Origin: Clostridiales bacterium UBA1728
GTDB taxonomy: Bacteria; Bacillota; Clostridia; Oscillospirales; Oscillospiraceae
Direction: 5' to 3'
Length of the DNA stretch: 38,017 nt
NCBI GenBank assembly: GCA_002315975.1
Contig: DCIK01000036.1
Span: 1 to 38,017, forward strand
Positions within the stretch are counted from its first letter, which is position 1. Every line of letters begins with the position of its first letter. This document shows, one piece after another, positions 14,830 to 22,561 of the stretch. Position numbers and translations under genes: made by a program. The notes under the pieces are model-generated. The model had not been told where the DNA came from and made no database searches. It saw only the letters and a program-made list of their open reading frames with translations.

Positions 14830-15728
14830 TTCTCGACCTTTCTGCCAGCTTCGCGGAGAGCCGCCACCAGATCGCGGATGCACACGTCCATGCGCTCCAC
14901 CGTGCCCCGCAGGTTGTAGTTGAACTCGGAGAAGTCGCGGACACCGTTGTTGAAGCTGCCCACGGTCCTGTCAAAGGCGGCAAGCTGCTCCCGGTTGGCA
15001 TTTGCGGTCTTGACCAGTCCGTCGGTGGCCGTGCTCAGCGACTGCTCGATGGTGGCTGCGGTCTGCTCCAGCGTGGCGATCAGGCGGCGGAGCTGCGTGA
15101 CCTCGTCGCTGCTGTTGCTGTTGGGCAGAGTGGGCGCCACGGTGTGATCCAGCCAGAGCTCCAGCGCCGTTTCCATGCGCTCCCGCTCGGCCTGGGGGCT
15201 GCAGATAGAGCGCAGCACCGTCAGAATAATGGAGCAGGCCACGCCCACCAGCGAGGTGTAGAAGGCCACGCCCATGCCCGAGAGAGAGGACATAAGCCCC
15301 TCGCCCACACTGTCCAGCACACTCAGCCACTCGGAGGTGTTGCTGTAGCTGATGAGCTCCGTCAGAGACGACACGGAAAGGCTTAAGCCCAGAAAGGTGC
15401 CGAACAGACCCAGCGTGACAAAGAGCGACACCGCATTGCTGAGAAAGCGCTCGCACAGAAGCAGGCCGCCCAGCTTCACATTCACGGCGTTGGTAATCAG
15501 CGCCGGGGTGTTTACGTCCTCGCCGTACTGCTTGTAGGCATCGGCGAAATCGTTGACCGCATAGCGCAGAAATTCATTGTCCTTGCGGATATTGCCGCCC
15601 ACCGCAATCGTCAGACGGCGGTAGCGTCCCCAGGTGTAGAAAAGCAGAACCAGCGCGATGCCAAACAGGATCAGAATGGCAACCACCACCGCCACACCGG
15701 CGGCGGGCATATTCTTCCAACTGCTCAT
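14826..15728 (-). CDS. MotA/TolQ/ExbB-family (ZorA-like) proton-channel motor subunit
   Basis: A 300-residue protein with three predicted membrane helices: about 9-33, 95-117 (VSLFVTLGLFGTFLGLSLSV) and 145-172 (SSLSGMGVAFYTSLVGVACS). The GTFLGL and GM..AFYTSLVG strings are the pore-lining motifs of the family, with a TolQ/ExbB-like three-helix layout. Residues 175-300 form a cytosolic tail with coiled-coil character. ZorA proteins also carry a cytosolic tail, but a much longer one. GGGAGG lies 8 bases before the ATG at 15728. An in-frame ATG at 15794 is inferior. It is the first gene of a two-gene operon with the MotB-like partner (4-base overlap), and the pair lies between two copies of the same palindromic repeat. 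Confidence 0.87.
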   Translation of the reverse strand: MSSWKNMPAAGVAVVVAILILFGIALVLLFYTWGRYRRLTIAVGGNIRKDNEFLRYAVNDFADAYKQYGEDVNTPALITNAVNVKLGGLLLCERFLSNAVSLFVTLGLFGTFLGLSLSVSSLTELISYSNTSEWLSVLDSVGEGLMSSLSGMGVAFYTSLVGVACSIILTVLRSICSPQAERERMETALELWLDHTVAPTLPNSNSSDEVTQLRRLIATLEQTAATIEQSLSTATDGLVKTANANREQLAAFDRTVGSFNNGVRDFSEFNYNLRGTVERMDVCIRDLVAALREAGRKVEK

Positions 15729-15775
15729 GGATCGAACCTCCCAAAAAACATAATACTTTGTATACGAAACATGAA

Positions 15776-15828
15776 AATTGGGGACGGTTCTCAATTACCA
15801 GAGTGGGAATCGAGAACCGTCCCCAATT
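15776..15828. repeat. GACGGTTCTC palindromic repeat, copy 2
   Basis: A perfect 17-bp stem pairs 15776-15792 with 15812-15828, sharing the GGGGACGGTTCTC arms with copies 1 and 3 but with an unrelated 19-base loop. It lies between the threonine aldolase stop and the motor operon start, where it can act as a terminator for leftward transcripts. Confidence 0.85.
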
Positions 15829-15836
15829 CCCAAAAA

Positions 15837-16874
15837 TCATTCGGCGGCGGGGATATCGCGGAGGAGCTGCTCCACATCCTCTTTCTTCGTGGCCCAGCTG
15901 GTGCAGATGCGCATACAGCGGTGACCCTCGTCCACTCGGCCGTTATCGCTGAACATATAGCGCCCGGAGAGCTGCTCGATGAGAGCGTCGGAGAAGATGG
16001 GGAACTGCTGATTGGTGCAGGAATCGTAGAGGAAGCGGTAGCCCTTCTCCGTCAGATCGCGCTTGACGAGCATGGCCAGATCGTTTTCGTAGCGGCCGAT
16101 CTCCAGATAGAGACCGTCCCTGAGGATTTCCCGGAACTGCACACCCAGCAGGCGGCCCTTGGCCAGCATACCGCCGTTCTGCTTGAGAATGTAGCGGAAA
16201 TCCCGATTGATGCTCTCGTTGGAGATGACCAGCACTTCTCCGAAGAGGCAGCCCAGCTTGGTGCCGCCGATGGTGTAGGCATCGCAGACGGAGGCGAGGA
16301 AGGCGTAGTCATAGTCCACCTGCTCGCAGCAGAGGGCGCTGCCCAGACGGGCGCCGTCCATATAGAGGGCCATGCTCCACTTGTCGCAGACCTTCCGCAG
16401 CTCCAGCAGCTCCTGACGGGTATAGACCGTGCCCCACTCGCTGGGGTTGGAGCAGAAAATCATGCCCGGCTGGACGGTGTGCTCGGCGGTGGAGCTGGCG
16501 TAATGCTCGGCGCAGTAGGTATCCACCGCAGCGGCGGTAAGCTTGGCGTCCACGGCGGGGAGAGTCAGCACCTTGTGGCCGGTGGCCTCGATGGCACCGC
16601 TCTCATGGGTGGCGATATGGGCGCAGTCCGCAGCCACAACGCCCTGATGGGGACGGAGGGCGGCGGCGATGAGGGTCTTGTTCACCTGGGTGCCGCCCAC
16701 AAGAAAGTGGACGCTGACCCTGGTCTCACCGCAGAGATTCTCCACAATGTGCCGAGCCTCGTCGCAGATCTCATCGGTGCCGTAGCCCACGGTCTGCAGC
16801 TCGTTGGTCTCGCACAGGGCCTTCAGCAGTCGGGGATGGCAGCCCTCTAAATAGTCGGACTCAAAATGGATCAT
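15837..16874 (-). CDS. Low-specificity L-threonine aldolase
   Basis: A PLP enzyme that cleaves threonine or allo-threonine to glycine and acetaldehyde. Its 345 residues belong to the beta-eliminating lyase fold. The start YGTDEICDEARHIVEN and FLVGGTQVNKTLIAAAL are typical. The PLP aspartate lies in LYMDGARLG, and the Schiff-base lysine is K206 in TIGGTKLG. AAGGAG precedes the ATG at 16874. It is transcribed divergently from the thioesterase gene, from a promoter interlocked with that gene's promoter. The end of the gene abuts a palindromic repeat. Confidence 0.93.
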   Translation of the reverse strand: MIHFESDYLEGCHPRLLKALCETNELQTVGYGTDEICDEARHIVENLCGETRVSVHFLVGGTQVNKTLIAAALRPHQGVVAADCAHIATHESGAIEATGHKVLTLPAVDAKLTAAAVDTYCAEHYASSTAEHTVQPGMIFCSNPSEWGTVYTRQELLELRKVCDKWSMALYMDGARLGSALCCEQVDYDYAFLASVCDAYTIGGTKLGCLFGEVLVISNESINRDFRYILKQNGGMLAKGRLLGVQFREILRDGLYLEIGRYENDLAMLVKRDLTEKGYRFLYDSCTNQQFPIFSDALIEQLSGRYMFSDNGRVDEGHRCMRICTSWATKKEDVEQLLRDIPAAE

Positions 16875-16901
16875 GATATATTTCTCCTTCGATTTTTTCT
16901 C

Positions 16902-16930
16902 AGTCTAACACAAGACATACCGGCTTGCAA
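16902..16930 (-). promoter_or_regulatory. Promoter for the threonine aldolase gene
   Basis: Reading leftward: TTGCAA (16930-16925), 17-base spacer, TAGACT (16907-16902) preceded by TGT (extended -10). The -35 box is the left one of two palindromic TTGCAA boxes that serve the two divergent promoters. Confidence 0.6.
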
Positions 16931-16936
16931 TGGGAA

Positions 16937-16965
16937 TTGCAAAACGGGGCGAAATCTGCTATACT
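16937..16965 (+). promoter_or_regulatory. Promoter for the acyl-ACP thioesterase gene
   Basis: TTGCAA (16937-16942), 17-base spacer, TATACT (16960-16965), about 24 bases before the ATG. Its -35 lies only 6 bases from the -35 of the leftward promoter, so the two polymerase sites must collide. Confidence 0.62.
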
Positions 16966-16988
16966 ATGGTGGGAAAGGTGGGTGCAGT

Positions 16989-17723
16989 ATGGAAGAAAAC
17001 CTTTATAGGAAAAATTTTTCTGTCAATGCGGCAGATTGCGATATGTTCGGCAGGCTTCGTCCCGCGTCCATGCTCAAGCTCATGCAGGGCGTGGGCTGGG
17101 AGCAGCTGGACTCGTGGGGACTGGGCAACAATATCGTATGGGATCAGGGCTTGCTGTGGATCATCGGCAGAACCGTGGTGGAAATAAACCGTCTCCCCGC
17201 CTCTGACGAGTCGGTGGAAATGCGCACCTGGCCGGGAAAAATCCGCCGGGTGTTCCTCCCCCGCTCCTTTGAGCTGCGGGACGCGGCGGGTAGCGTGCTC
17301 ATCCGCGCCAAGAGCATCTATCTGCTCATGGACAAGGAGAGCCGCCACGCAGTTACGCCCCAGAGCGCGGGGCTGGAGCTGCCCCAGAGCTTTGAGCCGG
17401 GCGAGCTGCCCGATCCTCCCTCCCGGGTGCTTTTCCCGGCGGAGCTGCCAGGGGCGTGCAGCCGCTCCGCCCGGTACAGCGAGCTGGACCTGAATGGGCA
17501 TCTGAACAACACCCACTATCTGAGCTGGGGCGAAGACCTGCTGAGCGTGGACTATCACCGCTCTCACGCCCTCCGCTCCCTTTGGGTGGAGTATCGCAAG
17601 GAGGTTCGCCCGGAGGATGAGGTTGAGCTGCGCTACACCCTTGCGGACGATACATTATATGTAAAGGGTGGGGACTACTTCGCCATGACGCTGGGGTACG
17701 GAGAGCCCTCTCAGTCTCGCTGA
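16989..17723 (+). CDS. Acyl-ACP thioesterase (FatA/FatB-type double hotdog)
   Basis: This enzyme hydrolyses acyl-acyl carrier protein to free fatty acid. Its 244 residues match bacterial members. The first hotdog (residues 6-130) has DCDMFGRLRPASMLKLMQGVGW and RTWPGKIRRVFLPRSFEL. The second (about 150-240) has the hallmark SARYSELDLNGHLNNTHYLSW, with the asparagine-histidine active-site region. AAGGTGGG precedes the ATG at 16989. The last codons, giving GEPSQSR, run into an intergenic palindromic repeat that starts near 17704, so the natural C-terminus may have been replaced when the repeat arrived. Stand-alone thioesterases in gut Firmicutes may release fatty acids for export or membrane control, but the sequence does not show which. 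Confidence 0.92.
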   Translation: MEENLYRKNFSVNAADCDMFGRLRPASMLKLMQGVGWEQLDSWGLGNNIVWDQGLLWIIGRTVVEINRLPASDESVEMRTWPGKIRRVFLPRSFELRDAAGSVLIRAKSIYLLMDKESRHAVTPQSAGLELPQSFEPGELPDPPSRVLFPAELPGACSRSARYSELDLNGHLNNTHYLSWGEDLLSVDYHRSHALRSLWVEYRKEVRPEDEVELRYTLADDTLYVKGGDYFAMTLGYGEPSQSR

Positions 17724-17824
17724 CGCGAGCCAGCTCCCCCAGAGGGGGAGCCAAGTTTTCGACAGCGTGTCACGCATGAGCCGAAATGCAGACGCGAGCC
17801 AGCTCCCTCAGAGGGGGATCCAAG
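17704..17824. repeat. Two tandem copies of a GAGCCAGCTCCC-type palindromic repeat
   Basis: The unit at 17722-17755 (core AGCTCCCCCAGAGGGGGAGC) recurs at 17791-17824 with few differences, separated by 35 bases. The first copy extends back over the thioesterase stop codon. A related but longer element lies at 19783-19914. Palindromes of this kind are common between genes in Oscillospiraceae. This is established only from general familiarity. Confidence 0.8.
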
Positions 17825-17837
17825 GGAAAACGTTTGC

Positions 17838-18800
17838 TTACTCCACGCCGCCGAAATACTTCTCCGCAAACTCCGGGTTGCTGCCCTGCACGGTCTTTCC
17901 GTCCAGATAGCTGAGAGCGCCGCTGTCGCTGGTGAAGGCGAAGCGCAGGCGGTAGGAGTGCAGCAGCTGCATCTTCTCGCCGTAGTCGCGGTTCTTCCGT
18001 TCCCGGCCGTATTTGCCGTCTCCTAAGAGGGGGCAGTCGGCGTGAGCCATCTGGGCGCGGATCTGGTGGGTGCGGCCCGTGATCAGGTGGCACTCCAAAA
18101 GCGAGAGCTCCCCGCGGCTTTGCAGGGTGCGGTACTCGGTGACGCAGCTCAATGCGCCCAGCCGGGGCTCATCGTATACATAGACCTGGTTCTTCCTGGC
18201 ATCCTTAAAGAGGAAGCCCTCTAAGCGGCCTCTGGCAGGCTGGGGATGCCCCAGCACCACGCAGAGGTAATATTTCTCGATCTCGCGATTTTTGATCTTC
18301 TCGTCCATGATCCGCAGCGCCTCGGCGTTTTTGGCGGCGATCACCAGACCGCCGGTGTTGCGGTCGATGCGGTTGCAGAGCGCCGGGGCGAAGCTGTTCT
18401 CCTCCTCGGGTCGCCACTCTCCCTTCTGGCGGAGATAAGCCTGAATCTCGGCGATGAGCGTGGTGGGGCTCCAGCCCTCGGCATCGTGGCAGAGGACACC
18501 GGGCTTTTTGTCCACGATGAGGATATTCTCGTCCTCATAGGCAATGGAGAGCTTCACGCTTCGCATTTTCACCGCAGCGGGAGCCTTAGCGCCCTCCAGA
18601 AGCTCGTCGCTGAGGTAGATGCGCACCACATCGCCCTTTTCCAGCCGGGCATCGCCCTTGGCGCTCTTGCCGTTGATCTTGATGTCCTTTTTCCGCAGGG
18701 TCTTCTGGAGCATGGAGTCCGGCAGCCGGGGGGCGACCTTTTTCACAAAGCGGTCTAAGCGCTGGGCGGCATCGTTGGGGCCCACGGTATATTCTTTCAT
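17838..18800 (-). CDS. RluA/RluC-type pseudouridine synthase with S4 domain
   Basis: A 320-residue enzyme, probably for 23S rRNA uridines. Residues 10-75 are an S4 RNA-binding domain (AQRLDRFVKKVAPRLPDSML, KDIKINGKSAKGD). The catalytic domain has NRIDRNTGGLVIAAK with D146, and CHLITGRTHQIRAQMAHADCP as motif III. As in the other RluA homologue here, asparagine stands where many family members have histidine. GGGAG precedes the ATG at 18800. It is divergent from the yceD-rpmF operon and ends next to a palindromic repeat. The exact target uridines cannot be inferred. Confidence 0.94.
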   Translation of the reverse strand: MKEYTVGPNDAAQRLDRFVKKVAPRLPDSMLQKTLRKKDIKINGKSAKGDARLEKGDVVRIYLSDELLEGAKAPAAVKMRSVKLSIAYEDENILIVDKKPGVLCHDAEGWSPTTLIAEIQAYLRQKGEWRPEEENSFAPALCNRIDRNTGGLVIAAKNAEALRIMDEKIKNREIEKYYLCVVLGHPQPARGRLEGFLFKDARKNQVYVYDEPRLGALSCVTEYRTLQSRGELSLLECHLITGRTHQIRAQMAHADCPLLGDGKYGRERKNRDYGEKMQLLHSYRLRFAFTSDSGALSYLDGKTVQGSNPEFAEKYFGGVE

Positions 18801-18926
18801 AGGTTTCTCCCTGAAAAAAATCTTGTGTTTTTGTCGAATCGGCGTTATACTGTAGTCTATAACACTTTTTGCTCCAATGCAAGACCTCCTTTGCCCCGGA
18901 AAGGGTAGAAATTCGTGAATTTTCTG

Positions 18927-18955
18927 TTGACAAGCGGGGTCTGTTCATTTATAAT
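18927..18955 (+). promoter_or_regulatory. Consensus sigma-A promoter for yceD-rpmF
   Basis: Perfect TTGACA (18927-18932), 17-base spacer, perfect TATAAT (18950-18955), the strongest promoter in the window. This fits a ribosomal-protein operon. Confidence 0.9.
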
Positions 18956-18979
18956 AACAGGGCTGTTTGAGGTATTCTC

Positions 18980-19480
18980 ATGAGCATTGATCTGCACGAA
19001 CTGATTATCAACCCCGGTAAGTCCCTCCCCTTCTCCTGCGAGGTAGATACCGAGCGGCTGGATTTCCCCGCCATCAAGCGCTTTCTCACCCCCCTCACAG
19101 GTAAGGGCGAGATTCGCAACAGCGCCGGACTCCTGACCCTCAGCGCTCACCTCAGCGCCGATCTGCTCTGCATCTGCGACCGCTGTGCTGCCGAGTTTGA
19201 AAAGCACTGCGACATTCCCGTGGAGCTGACGCTGGCCACTGAGCTGGAGGACGAGGAAAATCCCGACTTCTACCTTCTCATCGACGAGAAGCTGGAGCTG
19301 GAAGAGGTTCTGTCCGACTGCTTCATTCTGGAGCAGGACAGCAGCTTCCTCTGCCGCGAGGACTGCAAGGGTCTGTGCTTCCGCTGCGGGGCCAACCTGA
19401 ACGAGGGGTCGTGTTCGTGCAAAAAGGAAAAGGATCCAAGACTGGCTGTTTTGGAACAGCTGTTGGACGATAAAGACTAA
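18980..19480 (+). CDS. yceD: YceD/DUF177 family protein
   Basis: A 166-residue protein of the DUF177 family, whose genes almost always precede rpmF. Homologues are implicated in 23S rRNA accumulation and ribosome assembly. The central SADLLCICDRCAAEFEK and the C-terminal cysteine cluster CREDCKGLCFRCGANLNEGSC.C are typical. The ATG lies only 25 bases after the -10 box, so the leader is short and has no strong ribosome-binding site. rpmF follows after 48 bases. Confidence 0.92.
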   Translation: MSIDLHELIINPGKSLPFSCEVDTERLDFPAIKRFLTPLTGKGEIRNSAGLLTLSAHLSADLLCICDRCAAEFEKHCDIPVELTLATELEDEENPDFYLLIDEKLELEEVLSDCFILEQDSSFLCREDCKGLCFRCGANLNEGSCSCKKEKDPRLAVLEQLLDDKD

Positions 19481-19528
19481 TACATTGAGCTGCTGAAAAA
19501 ACAGCCGAAGTAATGAGGAGGTGTCAAC

Positions 19529-19720
19529 ATGGCAGTCCCCAAGGGAAAAGTCAGCCGTCAGAGACGCGATAAGAGGCGTGGCTCCAACTGGAAGCTCACC
19601 GCTCCCAGCCTGGTCAAGTGCCCCAACTGCGGCGCTTACCTGCTGCCCCACCGTGCCTGCAAAGCCTGCGGTTTTTATAAGGGCCGCGAGGTCGTGAAGG
19701 TCGGAGAAGCAAACAAGTAA
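19529..19720 (+). CDS. rpmF: 50S ribosomal protein L32
   Basis: A 63-residue protein, the usual length for L32. It has the basic N-terminus AVPKGKVSRQRRDKRRGSNW and a complete C+ zinc ribbon (C31, C34, C44, C47), so it is the zinc-binding form. GAGGAGG lies just upstream. It is second in the yceD operon and is followed by a strong terminator. Confidence 0.98.
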   Translation: MAVPKGKVSRQRRDKRRGSNWKLTAPSLVKCPNCGAYLLPHRACKACGFYKGREVVKVGEANK

Positions 19721-19727
19721 CGGCTCG

Positions 19728-19759
19728 AAAAAGAGGCGGCAATTTTGCCGCCTCTTTTT
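19728..19759 (+). terminator. Intrinsic terminator after rpmF
   Basis: A 13- to 14-bp GC-rich stem (AAAAAGAGGCGGC paired with GCCGCCTCTTTTT) with a short loop, ending in a T tract at 19755-19759. Confidence 0.93.
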
Positions 19760-19782
19760 CTGTATTTCCGATGTTCCTTTTA

Positions 19783-19914
19783 GGCTCCCTCAGATGAGGG
19801 AGCTGTCGAGCGTAGCGAGACTGAGGGAGGGACAGCATTCCCGAACCCTCAGCCGTTGTTCCCTCCCTCAGCCCCAGTGTGCGCACTGGGGCAGCTCCCT
19901 CATCTGAGGGAGCC
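19783..19914. repeat. MITE-like element with 23-bp near-terminal inverted repeats
   Basis: A 132-base segment whose ends (19783-19805 and 19892-19914) are perfect inverted repeats, each itself palindromic around CCCTCAGATGAGGG. It contains an inner hairpin around GCCCCAGTGTGCGCACTGGGGC (19871-19892). It belongs to the same broad family as the pair at 17704-17824 and lies between rpmF and the DUF512 gene. It encodes nothing. Confidence 0.8.
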
Positions 19915-19948
19915 ATTTACCTGTTATACACAAGGAGCGTTATGCAAG

Positions 19949-21226
19949 ATGAGCTTTAACACCATTGCCTGTCTGGATGAGGACTGTCCCCTCGCAGGGC
20001 TGGTGCAGAGCGGCGACGAGCTGCTCTCCATCAACGGTCATCCCATCCACGATGTGCTGGACTATAAATTTTACGCCTATGATGAGCTGCTGACCCTGTG
20101 CTTCCGGGATGCGGGCGAGATCGAGGTGGAGAAGGACGAGGGCGAGGACTTAGGTCTCAACTTTGAGGACTACCTGATGGACAACGCCACCCACTGCGCC
20201 AACAAGTGCGTGTTCTGCTTCATCGACCAGTTGCCCAAGGGTCTGCGCAATACCTTATATTTTAAGGATGACGATGCCCGCCTCTCCTTCCTCACCGGCA
20301 ACTACATCACCTGCACCAACCTCTCCGAGCGGGAGCTGCAGCGCATCTGCGATCTGCGGGTCAGCCCCCTGAACATCTCCGTTCACGCCACAGACGGGGA
20401 GCTGAGAGCAAAAATGCTCCAAAACAAGCGGGGCGCGGAGATCATGGACATCCTGCACCGCTTCGCCGAGGCGGGCATTGAGATGGAGTGTCAGGTGGTG
20501 GTCTGCCCCGGCTGGAACGATGGGGCACAGCTCCAAAAGACCATGGAGGATCTCTCCGCCCTCTACCCGGCGGTGAACAGCGTGAGCATCGTCCCCGTGG
20601 GTCTTACCTGCCACCGGGAGGGGCTTACGGCGCTGACTCCCTTTGATGAGGAGAGCGCCCGTGCCACCGTTTCGCAGGTGGAGGCCTACGCCAGACAGTG
20701 CCTCGAGAAGTACAACACCCTGCTCTTCTACTGCTCCGATGAGCTCTATCTGAAGGCGCAGCTCCCCATCCCCGCCGAGGAGGACTATGAGGGTTATCCC
20801 CAGTTGGAGAACGGCGTGGGTCTTCTCCGGCTTTTGGAGGAGGAGCTCCGCTACGCGCTGGAGAACGAGGACGAGCGCCCCGCAAAGCCCTTTTCCATTG
20901 CCACCGGTGTGTCTGCCGCTCCCTTCATGGAAAAGCTCTGCGCTCTTGCCGGTGCCGATGCCCGCGTCTACGCCATCGAGAACGACTTTTTCGGTCACAC
21001 GGTGGATGTGGCCGGGCTGATCACCGGCGGCGATCTGCTCCGGCAGCTCAGGGGCCGGGATTTAGGCGAGTTCCTGCTGATTCCGCTGGTGATGCTGCGC
21101 CACGGCGAGGGCGTATTTTTAGATGATATTACCGTTGACCAACTCTCCGAGAGTCTGGGCGTGCCCGTCTACCCCGTGGACAACGACGGCGACGCGCTGC
21201 TCTCCGCCATGCTGGGAAGGATGTGA
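19949..21226 (+). CDS. DUF512 family PDZ-radical SAM protein
   Basis: A 425-residue protein. Residues 1-65 form a PDZ-like domain (LAGLVQSGDELLSINGHPIHDVLDY). The radical SAM cluster CX3CX2C uses C83, C87 and C90 (HCANKCVFCFIDQLP). The C-terminal DUF512 region includes FYCSDELYLKAQLPIP and GGDLLRQLRGRDLGEFLLIP. The family is widespread in Clostridia next to der, and its substrate is unknown. The ATG at 19949 is chosen because the product then starts at the family's normal N-terminus. AAGGAG at 19932-19937 is closer to an out-of-frame ATG at 19942 that encodes only five residues. No promoter is obvious after the repeat. Confidence 0.93.
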   Translation: MSFNTIACLDEDCPLAGLVQSGDELLSINGHPIHDVLDYKFYAYDELLTLCFRDAGEIEVEKDEGEDLGLNFEDYLMDNATHCANKCVFCFIDQLPKGLRNTLYFKDDDARLSFLTGNYITCTNLSERELQRICDLRVSPLNISVHATDGELRAKMLQNKRGAEIMDILHRFAEAGIEMECQVVVCPGWNDGAQLQKTMEDLSALYPAVNSVSIVPVGLTCHREGLTALTPFDEESARATVSQVEAYARQCLEKYNTLLFYCSDELYLKAQLPIPAEEDYEGYPQLENGVGLLRLLEEELRYALENEDERPAKPFSIATGVSAAPFMEKLCALAGADARVYAIENDFFGHTVDVAGLITGGDLLRQLRGRDLGEFLLIPLVMLRHGEGVFLDDITVDQLSESLGVPVYPVDNDGDALLSAMLGRM

Positions 21227-21232
21227 TAAGTC

Positions 21233-22561
21233 ATGGCAAAACCCTTAGTTGCAATCGTGGGACGGCCCAATGTGGGCAAATCCCTGCTCTTTAACCGTCT
21301 TTGCGGGCAGAAGCTCTCCATCGTGGAGGACACCCCCGGCGTGACCCGGGACAGGCTCTATGCCGAGTGCGAGTGGCGGGGCAGAACCTTTAATATTGTA
21401 GACACCGGCGGCATCGAGCCCCGGGCCGACAACGAGATTCTCCTCTTCATGCGCGAGCAGGCCATGCTGGCCATCAACAGCGCGGACGTGATTCTCTTCA
21501 TCACCGAGATCGGCACCGGTGTCACCGCCGCCGACGAGGAGGTGGCCACCATGCTCCAGCGCAGCGGCAAGCCCGTGGTGCTCTGCGTGAACAAGATGGA
21601 CAGCACCGGCACCGTGAACCCCGACATTTACGAGTTCTACTCTCTGGGTCTGGGCGATCCCATTGCCCTCTCCGCCGTCCACGGTCACGGCACCGACGAG
21701 ATTCTCGATGCCTGCTTCGACTACTTCCCCCCGGAGGAGGCCGAGGGCGAGGAGGACGAGCGCATCCGCGTGGCCGTCATCGGCAAGCCCAATGTGGGCA
21801 AGAGCTCTCTGGTCAATCTGGTGCTGGGCGAGAAGCGGGTAATCGTGGCCAATATGCCCGGTACCACCCGCGATGCCGTAGACACCGAGCTGGACAACGA
21901 GCACGGCAAATATACCTTCATCGACACCGCCGGCATCCGCCGCAAGTCCAAGGTGGACGACCGCATCGAGAAGTTCTCCGTCATGCGCGCCCAGCTGGCC
22001 ATTGAGCGAGCGGACGTGTGCCTGATCATGATCGATGCCCGGGAGGGCGTTACCGAGCAGGACACCAAGATTGCCGGTCTGGCCCACGAGGCGGGCAAGG
22101 CCAGCGTCATCGTGGTGAATAAGTGGGATCTGGTGGAAAAAGAGACCAACACCATGGAGAAGATGCGCAAGGACATCTACCGGGACCTGTCCTTTATGAC
22201 CTACGCCCCCATCGTGTTCATCTCCGCCCTCACCGGCCAGCGCACCAACCGCATTTTCGAGCTCATCAACTATGTGAATGAGCAGAGCCATATGCGCATC
22301 ACCACCGGGCAGCTCAACAATGTTCTGGCCGATGCCCAGGCGCACACCCAGCCGCCCACGGATAAGGGCAAGCGTCTGAAGATATACTATATGACCCAGA
22401 CCGGTGTCTGCCCCCCGCACTTCGTCATTTTCTGCAACGACCGGGAGCTGTTCCACTTCTCCTACCAGCGCTACATTGAGAATCAGGTGCGCAGTGTCTT
22501 CGGTCTGGAGGGTACGCCCATTACCATTGCCATTCGTCAGAAAGGAGACAATGAAGAATGA
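21233..22561 (+). CDS. der: Ribosome-associated GTPase Der (EngA)
   Basis: An essential GTPase of 50S subunit assembly with two tandem G domains. Its 442 residues are standard. The first G domain has GRPNVGKS (residues 8-15), DTPGVTRD and NKMD. The second starts near residue 180 with GKPNVGKS, then DTAGI and NKWD. The C-terminal KH-like domain has RLKIYYMTQTGVCPPHFVIFCN. It is 6 bases after the DUF512 gene and overlaps the next gene by 4 bases, so all three form an operon. Confidence 0.98.
   Translation: MAKPLVAIVGRPNVGKSLLFNRLCGQKLSIVEDTPGVTRDRLYAECEWRGRTFNIVDTGGIEPRADNEILLFMREQAMLAINSADVILFITEIGTGVTAADEEVATMLQRSGKPVVLCVNKMDSTGTVNPDIYEFYSLGLGDPIALSAVHGHGTDEILDACFDYFPPEEAEGEEDERIRVAVIGKPNVGKSSLVNLVLGEKRVIVANMPGTTRDAVDTELDNEHGKYTFIDTAGIRRKSKVDDRIEKFSVMRAQLAIERADVCLIMIDAREGVTEQDTKIAGLAHEAGKASVIVVNKWDLVEKETNTMEKMRKDIYRDLSFMTYAPIVFISALTGQRTNRIFELINYVNEQSHMRITTGQLNNVLADAQAHTQPPTDKGKRLKIYYMTQTGVCPPHFVIFCNDRELFHFSYQRYIENQVRSVFGLEGTPITIAIRQKGDNEE

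Noticed and set aside
14826..15728. Complete Zorya defence system
   Set aside because: Only the ZorA/ZorB-like motor pair is present. No ZorC, ZorD or ZorE gene is adjacent, and the ZorA-like tail is short.
17704..19914. CRISPR array from repeated palindromic units
   Set aside because: Only two or three imperfect units with irregular spacing, no regular spacers and no cas genes.
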